In this document: piece after piece, positions 26,030-33,070 of the stretch | How positions within the stretch are numbered: the stretch's first letter is position 1 | How the letters are laid out: each line of letters opens with the position of its first letter | Source of the DNA: Ignavibacteria bacterium | Lineage (GTDB): Bacteria; Bacteroidota; Ignavibacteria; UBA10030; SZUA-254 | Direction of reading: 5' to 3' | Length of the DNA stretch: 38,279 nucleotides | Assembly: GCA_016178625.1 (NCBI GenBank) | Contig: JACOSX010000028.1 | Span: 1-38,279, forward strand | Program-made: the position numbers and the translations under genes | The notes under the pieces: generated by a model | The model's database searches: none | What the model was told of the DNA's origin: nothing | Seen by the model: the letters and a program-made list of their open reading frames with translations, nothing else

Positions 26030-27760
26030 ATGAAATCCATCGCAATCTTTGCACTGGTGATGTTGATGTTCGGAATCGGAGCGGCACAAATTCCGCACAC
26101 GATATCATACCAGGGATACTACACTAATGGTGGCGGTCAGCCAATCACTGGTACGTATCCAATGACCTTCAAGCTGTACACTCAGGCAAATGGCGGCTCG
26201 CCGACGTGGTCACAGACCTTCGCGAGCGTACCGATCACTAAGGGAGTCTACAGCGTGGTGCTCGACGTCTCAACCGTTGTGTTCGATCGGCAGTATTGGC
26301 TGGAGACGGTGATCAATGGAGTGACCAGCACAAACCGAACGCAATTGACTGGCGTGCCCTACTCGCTTGCCCCGTGGGCACCGAAAGATACTAACGTCTA
26401 TCTTGCCGAAGGAAATGCAGGGATAGGGACGACGACTCCTGCTACAAAGCTGGACATCAGAGGGAACTTAACTCTTGATCCTGGAGATAGCCCTGTCCTC
26501 TTTACAGGAACCGGTTCCAGTGAACTCAATCGATACCTCAATCTCATTAACTCACCGTTATCTCCAAGCGCCTCGGGTCTCAAAGCAGGTGGTATTCTAA
26601 TTTCCGATAGCTACAGCTACGCGAATCCCGGGAAGAATGACTTAGTAGTAAGGGGCAGCGTAGCCATAGGGGGGACATCAAGCCCTAGCCACCAGTTGAC
26701 AGTTTGGGGAACCGATCTGGGAAATGGAAGCTTTGCGTCGTTCACTTCCACAAACCCCATTATCTGCTGCCCACCTCCAACGGAACTGCTCGTCGGTGCT
26801 TACGCTGGAGAAGGCATTATCTCAGCCATGGGCAGCCTTGATGATCTCGACCTGAGAGCGGGCGGAAACAACACGCGGGTGTTTATCAAATACGATGGCA
26901 ATGTAGGTATTGGCACGACTACGCCGGCCAGCAAACTGGATATCAATGCCCAAGACGGGCTGAGAATTTTTGGTTACCAACCATTTCTGACGTTGACCGA
27001 TGCGAATGCCGGAAATGCACGGGCAAGAGTGCAGTGTGCCAATGGAGACGTTAACCTCTTTACCGAGAGTTCCCTTTCCGGCGGGAATGAATATATGGTT
27101 ATGAAGTCTGGCTCCGGTAATGTCGGCATCGGAACGGCGAATCCCGCTGAGAAGTTGCACGTGGCGGGATCTTTTTTAAGGGTTGATGGCGCAGGCAATG
27201 AGCAAGCTTATCTTGGTGGTGATGGCGCTGGGGGCGATGTTCAGCTGGGTAGCTCTAACCCAGCTGTTCCCAATGTCGCATTGTATAATACCGCCACTAA
27301 TAAATACATGAATATGTATCTCGGCGTGCTCAATATCAGTGGCGGTAGTGATGTGGCTGAACCGTTTGAGACAATTGAAAGCAGTGAGTCAGAACCAGGG
27401 ACCGTCATGATCATTGATGCTGACAACCCAGGTAAGTTGAAGATGAGCGAGCATCCATATGATCCGAAGGTTGCAGGTGTTGTGAGCGGAGCAGGAGGGG
27501 TGAAAGCAGGCCTAACACTCCAGCAACATGGAGTCATGGAAGGAAACTCGCTGATTGCAATCGCCGGCCGTGTGTACTGCAAGGCTGAGGCGCTCTCGGC
27601 GTCCATTGCGCCTGGTGATTTGCTAACAACATCTGACATTTCTGGCTACGCCATGAAGGTGACCGATAAGGAACGATCAAATGGCACAGTTATCGGTAAA
27701 GCGATGTCTTCGCTGAAGAGTGGTAAAGGACTTGTGCTCGTGTTGATCAATCTTCAATAA
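26030..27760 (+). CDS. Exported GIGTTTP-repeat protein (tail-fibre-like)
   Basis: An exported protein of 576 aa when started at ATG 26030, which follows AAAGGAGAGA; the ORF-track start at 25964 adds 22 unlikely residues. A signal peptide (MKSIAIFALVMLMFGIGAAQ) precedes an N-terminal domain (PHTISYQGYYTNGGG...GVYSVVLD) shared with the protein at 30507. Three repeats of the type GNVGIGTTTPASKLDI follow, reminiscent of phage tail-fibre and surface-structure modules. The C-terminal part (from about SGGSDVAEPFETIES) is a conserved-looking domain with VAGVVSGAGGV and PGDLLTTSDISGYAMKV. I infer a cell-surface or extracellular role. There is no T9SS sorting tail, and no enzymatic motif was recognised. 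Confidence 0.8.
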   Translation: MKSIAIFALVMLMFGIGAAQIPHTISYQGYYTNGGGQPITGTYPMTFKLYTQANGGSPTWSQTFASVPITKGVYSVVLDVSTVVFDRQYWLETVINGVTSTNRTQLTGVPYSLAPWAPKDTNVYLAEGNAGIGTTTPATKLDIRGNLTLDPGDSPVLFTGTGSSELNRYLNLINSPLSPSASGLKAGGILISDSYSYANPGKNDLVVRGSVAIGGTSSPSHQLTVWGTDLGNGSFASFTSTNPIICCPPPTELLVGAYAGEGIISAMGSLDDLDLRAGGNNTRVFIKYDGNVGIGTTTPASKLDINAQDGLRIFGYQPFLTLTDANAGNARARVQCANGDVNLFTESSLSGGNEYMVMKSGSGNVGIGTANPAEKLHVAGSFLRVDGAGNEQAYLGGDGAGGDVQLGSSNPAVPNVALYNTATNKYMNMYLGVLNISGGSDVAEPFETIESSESEPGTVMIIDADNPGKLKMSEHPYDPKVAGVVSGAGGVKAGLTLQQHGVMEGNSLIAIAGRVYCKAEALSASIAPGDLLTTSDISGYAMKVTDKERSNGTVIGKAMSSLKSGKGLVLVLINLQ

Positions 27761-27863
27761 AAGGGCAGTAAGCAATATGACGACTCTTGATAGGCAGAGA
27801 AAATTTTTCCGTACTGAACATGAACTTTTGATACCCAGCTTTTTTTGAAAGAAAGGATATGCC

Positions 27864-28949
27864 ATGAAACACTTTATATACTTGATTCTCCTTGCCGTTG
27901 CAGGTGTTGTCACTGCACAGAACCAGCCTGTCGCATGGGATAAGGACATCCCTGTCCCTACTTCACCCTTTCAGCCCGATCTTACACCTGGCTACGTTCT
28001 GATCGAAGGAGACATCCAAATACCACTGGCACAGTACAATGCTATGTTCGAGGCCATCAAAGGCGCCAAAGGTGAAATCCGGCCCATGGCGACCTATGGT
28101 CCTGCCACATTGTGGCCGAATAACACCGTTCCGTATGACTTTGTTGACACTGGTAACGGAGGTGTCTCATCCGCCAACCGAACCGCCGCAATGAATGCAA
28201 TGAACAATATTGCCGCGAGGGCAGGCGTGATATTTCGCCCCGCTTTGGGTGGCGACGCAAATCGGATTCGGTTCCAGAACAGTTCCTTCAATAACTCGCC
28301 GGTTGGTGTCCAAGGCGGGGTACAAATCATCAACATCGCCAACTGGGGGAATTCTATCGTCATTTGTCATGAGGTCTTCCATTCTCTTGGATTCCAGCAC
28401 GAACAGAGTCGTCCCGACCGCAACACCTATGTGACTATCAACTCGGCAAGCGTATGCGGCACTGGAAGTAGCGGTACTTGTGCACCAGCCACCTGCCAGA
28501 TGTGTCAGAACAATCAGGGCAATTGGGTCTCATGTATGTATAACTTTGATATCGTATCCCAGAGTAACACGTACGGACCTTACGACTTTGATTCGTTCAT
28601 GCACTACGGTGCATTTTCTTTCTCATGCGATGGAAACGCCACCATCATGGTGAACTCGCCGTACACTGCCACTATCGGTCAGCGCAATCACTTTTCCTAT
28701 TTCGACGCCATCACGTGTCGTGCGCTCTACCCCTTCGGCAACGACCGCTGGTTGGACCGGGCTTATGGGGGTTCAACTGCTGGCACTTTCCAGCAGCCTT
28801 ATAACAATACGACTCTTGCCGGAGCCCTGGCTAACGTTCCCAGTGGTGGTACGCTGTTTATCAAATTCATGAACACGTACAGTGCGGTGGGCACGTATAG
28901 CACACCAGTCACCATCATCGCCCCTAACGGTGCTGTCTTAGGCAATTGA
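27864..28949 (+). CDS. Exported astacin-like (M12A) zinc metalloprotease
   Basis: A secreted protease of 361 aa. The signal peptide MKHFIYLILLAVAGVVTAQ precedes a short pro-region and the astacin catalytic domain (about 85-295). The zinc motif HEVFHSLGFQHEQSRPDR (His169, His173, His179) and the Met-turn SFMHYG (Met246, Tyr248) are intact, so it should be an active metallopeptidase. Between them lies an insertion with five cysteines (VCGTGSSGTCAPATCQMCQ and NWVSC) that standard astacins lack. The last 65 residues resemble the start of a beta-helix region but end without a T9SS tail. AAAGGATATGCC precedes ATG 27864. It probably acts outside the cytoplasmic membrane; the substrate is unknown. 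Confidence 0.88.
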   Translation: MKHFIYLILLAVAGVVTAQNQPVAWDKDIPVPTSPFQPDLTPGYVLIEGDIQIPLAQYNAMFEAIKGAKGEIRPMATYGPATLWPNNTVPYDFVDTGNGGVSSANRTAAMNAMNNIAARAGVIFRPALGGDANRIRFQNSSFNNSPVGVQGGVQIINIANWGNSIVICHEVFHSLGFQHEQSRPDRNTYVTINSASVCGTGSSGTCAPATCQMCQNNQGNWVSCMYNFDIVSQSNTYGPYDFDSFMHYGAFSFSCDGNATIMVNSPYTATIGQRNHFSYFDAITCRALYPFGNDRWLDRAYGGSTAGTFQQPYNNTTLAGALANVPSGGTLFIKFMNTYSAVGTYSTPVTIIAPNGAVLGN

Positions 28950-29024
28950 TTAAAGACCGATGTGACCTTCAATGCTAAAAGGGATTTAATGAGTCATCAA
29001 GGATTATAAGAAGGAGTAGTAACC

Positions 29025-30059
29025 ATGAATACGCTAAAAGCTCTCGGATTAATATTTATCTCGTGTGTCTCAGTCACTTTGCTGAGCGCACAGCAGTTCA
29101 ACCTCGAGTTCTCCGTCGTCGGTACGGGAGGGGGCGTTACATCGATTGGCCCAGACACACTCATCCTCACGCTTGGGCAGCCGCTTGCAGGAGAGAGTTC
29201 AGCTGATTCTAATCTTAACTCGAGCGGCTTCCTTTATCAGTACAGCGGAGGACCAATCGATGCGTATGTTGGGGTCTACTCTGTTATCGATGGATGGAAC
29301 ATGGTCTCCGTGCCTCGTACGGTGAGTGACTACAGCAAGTCAGCAGTTTTTCCGTCAGCAGTCTCAAATGCATTTGCTTACGAAGGATCATACGTGATCA
29401 AGTCCACACTCGCCAACGGCGTGGGATACTGGCTGAAGTTTAGCAACAACCAGCAGGTCTCGATGACAGGCTACACACACACTCTTGATACAGTAAATGT
29501 GCAACAAGGCTGGAACATGATCGGCTCTATTTCTCAGTCAATTCTTGTAACAACGATACCTTCTATCCCATCAGGCATTGTAACCTCGAATTTCTTCGGC
29601 TATCAAGGGAGTTATATCATTAGCAGTACGATTGAACCGGGCAAAGCATATTGGGTGAAGGTGAATCAAAACGGAAAATTGATCTTGTCCTCTTCATCGA
29701 GCAACCCAAGCTCGGTACCGATCAGGATTGTTCCCACGTCAGAATTGCCGCCACCGCCGCCTGAGCGAGAAATGGCGGAAGTGAAGGAAGTGCCAAAGGA
29801 ATTTGCGCTCAGACAGAACTACCCGAATCCATTCAATCCCACGACCGTTATCCATTTCGAGCTTCCAGTTGCGAGCCACGTCTCGCTGAAGGTCTACAAC
29901 GTGCTCGGGCAGGAAGTAGCAATGTTAGTAGATGAGATGCAGGATGCCGGTTTCAAGTCAGTGCAGTGGGATGCCAGTCATACTCCAAGTGGCGTATACT
30001 TCTATCGATTAAATGCTGGCACTTTCTATGATGTGAAGAGAATGTTATTACTGCGATGA
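29025..30059 (+). CDS. Exported protein with T9SS type A C-terminal sorting domain
   Basis: A 344 aa exported protein. Signal peptide MNTLKALGLIFISCVSVTLLSAQ, then a beta-rich region with two similar units (YSVIDGWNMVSVPRTVSDYS... and VNVQQGWNMIGSISQSI...). Each unit contains a GSY(V/I)I segment and a YWLK/YWVK segment. A proline-rich linker (ELPPPPPERE) leads to a T9SS type A sorting domain at about 263-344: ALRQNYPNPFNPTT, LKVYNVLGQEVAML, SGVYFYRLNAG and terminal KRMLLLR. The sorting domain directs passage through the outer membrane by the type IX system, followed by surface attachment or release. GAAGGAGTAGTAACC precedes ATG 29025. The function of the duplicated region is unknown. Confidence 0.88.
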   Translation: MNTLKALGLIFISCVSVTLLSAQQFNLEFSVVGTGGGVTSIGPDTLILTLGQPLAGESSADSNLNSSGFLYQYSGGPIDAYVGVYSVIDGWNMVSVPRTVSDYSKSAVFPSAVSNAFAYEGSYVIKSTLANGVGYWLKFSNNQQVSMTGYTHTLDTVNVQQGWNMIGSISQSILVTTIPSIPSGIVTSNFFGYQGSYIISSTIEPGKAYWVKVNQNGKLILSSSSSNPSSVPIRIVPTSELPPPPPEREMAEVKEVPKEFALRQNYPNPFNPTTVIHFELPVASHVSLKVYNVLGQEVAMLVDEMQDAGFKSVQWDASHTPSGVYFYRLNAGTFYDVKRMLLLR

Positions 30060-30075
30060 GGCTTACTCGCCTCAT
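30056..30075 (+). terminator. Hairpin across the stop codon of the T9SS protein gene
   Basis: ATGAGGC (30056-30062), loop TTACTC and GCCTCAT (30069-30075) make a perfect 7-bp stem that includes the TGA stop codon. Only a few T bases follow (GCTTTCC), so it may be a weak terminator or mRNA 3'-end stabiliser. Confidence 0.4.
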
Positions 30076-30103
30076 GCTTTCCATCCTCTGCGCCCGATGA
30101 CCC

Positions 30104-30445
30104 ATGATCATGATTGTCGACGATAACGCTGCGATGCGGGCAATAATGAAACAGTATATCCAGAGCATTAAAGTCAATCACGAATTTTACGAATGCGGTG
30201 ATGGCTTTGAAGCAGTTGATGCATTCCGGCGCCTTCACCCTGATTGGGTGCTCATGGATATCAAGATGCCAACGATGGATGGCTTGACTGCGACGAAAAC
30301 GATTCGTCAACAATTTCCCAGCGCGCGCGTTATCATCGTGACAAATTTTGATGATCCGGAATTGAGAGATGCTGCACAGAAAAGCGGTGCAACGGGATAT
30401 GTGTTAAAGGAGCGTCTGTTTGAGCTTCAGGGGTTGATGGCGTGA
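30104..30445 (+). CDS. Receiver-only response regulator (CheY-like)
   Basis: A 113 aa single receiver domain. Acidic residues are in VDDN (Asp6/Asp7), the phospho-acceptor is Asp52 in WVLMDIKMPTMDG, the Thr in IIVTNFDD and the Lys in YVLKER complete the active site. There is no output domain, and the C-terminal helix is short, ending LFELQGLMA. ATG 30104 has no Shine-Dalgarno; ATG 30110 is an in-frame alternative. It sits between two exported-protein genes on the same strand, so it may relay signals from one of the neighbouring kinases or act by protein contact. It could also be the remnant of a longer LuxR-type regulator, as the sequence resembles NarL-type receivers. Confidence 0.85.
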   Translation: MIMIVDDNAAMRAIMKQYIQSIKVNHEFYECGDGFEAVDAFRRLHPDWVLMDIKMPTMDGLTATKTIRQQFPSARVIIVTNFDDPELRDAAQKSGATGYVLKERLFELQGLMA

Positions 30446-30506
30446 GCCAAATGTTTATCATTAACCCATTAACCAATGTTTAACCAACATCATAAGGAGT
30501 AATATC

Positions 30507-31901
30507 GTGAAACATCTTCTTGTTACAGTTGTGATCGCTTTGATCACTTTCCCGACGTTTGCTCACGCGCAGATCCCAGGGACACCGAAGAAAATATCGT
30601 ACCAGGGCGCTTTAACGTACGTCGATTCGCACGGTAAGACCAAGGCTGTCAAGAAGGGCACGTACTCCCTCACATTCCAGTTGTTTGATGATCCGACGGC
30701 AGGAAATTCTGTAGTGAGCGAAACTCGATCGGTTACATCAGACAAAAACGGAGTATACAGTGTAACCCTTGGGGAGGATGGATCCCCTCAAGGCAACCTG
30801 AACACAAACTTCGATCAGTTGCTTTGGTTAAAGGTCACCGTCAACTCGGGACCGGAGACAAAGATTACCTACCCGTTTGCGCTTCTTCGCGTGCAGTTGA
30901 CAAGTGTACCGTACAGCCTCAATAGCTCACATGCGGACACTGCAGAGTATGTAAGAAATGTTTCTTCCGGTGGCGGCACCCTGTTGGTGGACTCTTCAAA
31001 CCACTTTGTGGGAGTAAACCGCTCCCAACTCTTCGGCGATGAATTTTTTGGTGTTTTAGCCCCGGTAGCAGATGGCAGCTACGGGGGAATGTTTATTTCC
31101 ACCGGCAACTCCGACGGCTGGCCGTATTATGGATATGAAACCCGTACCAAAAGGGCCTTTACCTATCTGAACAGTCAGACCAATAACTGGCATGTGAACT
31201 TCCCTTTTGACGGCGGAGATGTTCTCACAGTCACCTCGAATGGCAGCGTTGGCATCGGCACGACGACTCCGAATCATCTACTCCGAATTGGTTCTGGCCC
31301 GTTATGGACTTCCAGTAGTTGGGGAGGGGCTCTGGAGCTGGAAAATGGAGCGGCGATTGGTTGGCATGCGAATGGGGCGGGTAACAGATTTGGAATGGGG
31401 CACACGAACAATGGATTCTATATATTTCGCACCGCCAGCGAGCCGGGAAACGCTGGAAGCCCTGCCACATACGATTTCCTGATTAATGACAACGGAAACG
31501 TCGGCATCGGGACAACGAATCCATCATCCACATTGGACGTTGCGGGAGATTTACACGTAAGCGGTAATATCATTGGCTCCACAGCCTGGACCGATCTTCC
31601 ACTACCAGCTGGGTTCGTCGGTCCTGCTCAGTATCGCAAGATTGGTGATATAGTATATCTGAGGGGCGCAATCGGTAAGGCAGATAACTCACATTTCGAT
31701 GATTTTGCAGTAATCGGTACGCTCCCAGCGGGGTTCAGACCGCCGGGGGGACGGCCTTTCGTCAGGTATTTTGCAGCGTACTATAATGATATCGCACTTC
31801 AAATAAATGACACCGGTGACCTCGTTTCGTACAACGAGTGCTTGAATTGTGGTGGCGGCACCATGTATCTTGACGGTGTCTTTTTTTCCACCACTCCCTA
31901 A
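30507..31901 (+). CDS. Exported GIGTTTP-repeat protein, paralogue of 26030-27760
   Basis: A 464 aa exported protein starting at GTG 30507 behind ATAAGGAGTAATATC. Signal peptide MKHLLVTVVIALITFPTFAHAQ, then the N-terminal domain KKISYQGALTY...KGTYSLTFQLFDD...NGVYSVTLGED, clearly related to that of 26030-27760. Two repeats of the GIGTTTP type occur (GSVGIGTTTPNHLLRI and GNVGIGTTNPSSTLDV). The C-terminal domain (about 365-464: LPLPAGFVGPAQYRKIGDIVYLRGAIGK...GTLPAGFRP) resembles receptor-binding ends of phage tail fibres. The likely role is a surface or appendage component, perhaps adhesive; this is inferred from domain style. It is followed 17 nt later by a T9SS-sorted protein. Confidence 0.8.
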   Translation: MKHLLVTVVIALITFPTFAHAQIPGTPKKISYQGALTYVDSHGKTKAVKKGTYSLTFQLFDDPTAGNSVVSETRSVTSDKNGVYSVTLGEDGSPQGNLNTNFDQLLWLKVTVNSGPETKITYPFALLRVQLTSVPYSLNSSHADTAEYVRNVSSGGGTLLVDSSNHFVGVNRSQLFGDEFFGVLAPVADGSYGGMFISTGNSDGWPYYGYETRTKRAFTYLNSQTNNWHVNFPFDGGDVLTVTSNGSVGIGTTTPNHLLRIGSGPLWTSSSWGGALELENGAAIGWHANGAGNRFGMGHTNNGFYIFRTASEPGNAGSPATYDFLINDNGNVGIGTTNPSSTLDVAGDLHVSGNIIGSTAWTDLPLPAGFVGPAQYRKIGDIVYLRGAIGKADNSHFDDFAVIGTLPAGFRPPGGRPFVRYFAAYYNDIALQINDTGDLVSYNECLNCGGGTMYLDGVFFSTTP

Positions 31902-31918
31902 TTGAAGGAGAAGAATCT

Positions 31919-32530
31919 ATGACATGGAAAACTATAAGTAGTGTGCTCGTGATTGCAATCCTCTTGCTTTGGTCTTGCTCTATCCTTTACGGGCAGTCAT
32001 CGAGCCAGCTCGGCACTGCGACCGAGCAAGATGAGGAGGAGTTAATTCAGAGTGACTTGGAAGTTTCTGAATCAGCGAGTATACCATTCATGTACACCAT
32101 GACGAAAGGTACGTTTGAGGGGGCAGGGAGGGTACTCCTCTCCTCAAACGATGCAAGCACCGCAAGTGCGCTCGGTAGCCAAGGACAAATTGGTGTTCAA
32201 GATGAGACACCGGAGGACTACGCACTCTATTCGAACTATCCCAATCCCTTTAACCCAACGACGACCGTTCGCTTCGACTTGCCGATGAGCAGCATCGTGA
32301 CGCTGAAAGTCTATAACGTGCTCGGTCAAGAAGTTGCATCATTACTTGATCATGTGGAGATGGATGAAGGAGAACAAGAGATTGAGTTCTCCGCCGTAGG
32401 CGGATCCGCCTCAGGCGGAAATGCAAATGATCTCGCGTCAGGTGTGTACTTCTACCGTCTTGAGGCGAGGGATGTCGGTAACCGATCCAACATCTTCGTG
32501 CAAACAAAAAAAATGCTGCTTCTCAAATGA
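31919..32530 (+). CDS. Small exported protein with T9SS type A sorting domain
   Basis: A 203 aa protein behind TTGAAGGAGAAGAATCT. The signal segment KTISSVLVIAILLLWSCSILYG contains a Cys but not a standard lipobox, so a plain signal peptide is likely. Residues about 28-100 are acidic and of unknown fold. The T9SS type A domain spans about 103-203: YALYSNYPNPFNPTTT, LKVYNVLGQEVASLLD, ASGVYFYRLEA and the terminal TKKMLLLK. Inside the domain a loop reads SAVGGSASGGNAND, encoded by a tandem palindrome that looks inserted (see repeat entry). The protein may be a partner of the preceding GIGTTTP protein, given the 17-nt gap. Confidence 0.82.
   Translation: MTWKTISSVLVIAILLLWSCSILYGQSSSQLGTATEQDEEELIQSDLEVSESASIPFMYTMTKGTFEGAGRVLLSSNDASTASALGSQGQIGVQDETPEDYALYSNYPNPFNPTTTVRFDLPMSSIVTLKVYNVLGQEVASLLDHVEMDEGEQEIEFSAVGGSASGGNANDLASGVYFYRLEARDVGNRSNIFVQTKKMLLLK
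32390..32419 (+). repeat. Tandem 15-bp palindromes inside a T9SS domain gene
   Basis: TCCGCCGTAGGCGGA is followed directly by TCCGCCTCAGGCGGA. Each is a perfect 6-bp inverted repeat around three bases. The 30-bp block is a multiple of three and encodes about ten residues (AVGGSASGGN in context) in a loop of the sorting domain, where related domains have no such insertion. It looks like a small dispersed palindromic element that entered the gene in frame. I saw no other copy in this window. Confidence 0.6.
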
Positions 32531-32611
32531 CGCCCCGATGAAAAAGTAATCCCACCTCTTTCAAGTAGATGTGCACGTAAAGTAGACATACAAGGGAAGC
32601 AACAATAAGGG

Positions 32612-32646
32612 ATCCCGACATGCAGCACGCATGTCGGGATTCTTCC
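32612..32646 (+). terminator. Strong hairpin terminator of the exported-protein block
   Basis: ATCCCGACATGC (32612-32623), loop AGCAC and GCATGTCGGGAT (32629-32640) form a perfect 12-bp stem followed by TCTTCC. It lies about 80 bp after the last T9SS gene. The T tract is poor, so it may also act as an mRNA-stabilising hairpin, but it marks the end of the block well. Confidence 0.65.
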
Positions 32647-33070
32647 TCTCAGAAGACTCCCAGTGGCAGGATCCCGTGGCGCACATGGATGACCAACTTA
32701 CCAGAAGTGTTATCCTGTGAGCCCGTTTTGGAATATCTCCGGTTACTTTTATTAAGTAAGTCTCCCTCTAGTAGTATGTAGCATATGCCGATAACCGAGA
32801 CCTTTTGTAGGAAGAACTGTTCGTAAAGCGAAGAAAGATCCTAAAATGTTGGAATCCTTTAAGATTGTTACCCTTTGCTCACACTGGAATTAAATAAGTA
32901 TTGTCTTTATCATTTCTGTACGTTACATTATATAATAAAAAGATTTTATCAATTATAGTGGTTATTTCTGTGGTAAAAGTATAGGGTTTCCATTGCTGTA
33001 AGATCTTTCGGGCCAAGGCAAGATTCGATTGATGTATCAGTCCGGTATTTCAATATAGGGGTACAAAGCA
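32647..33070. other. Non-coding gap before the multi-PAS kinase
   Basis: No gene is seen in these 424 bp. The stretch contains an inverted repeat TTACTT-N5-AAGTAA (32743-32759) followed by CTCTAGTAGTAT (32766-32777), similar to the arrangement upstream of 26030. Further on is an AT-rich part with a TATAAT box at 32931-32936, without a well-spaced -35. A promoter for the kinase gene is likely within this gap but cannot be fixed from sequence. Confidence 0.5.

Noticed and set aside
30446-30506. Repeated TTAACC units (CATTAACCCATTAACCAATGTTTAACC) before the GTG start at 30507.
   Set aside because: The units are short and AT-rich with irregular spacing; nothing beyond a simple low-complexity leader can be supported.
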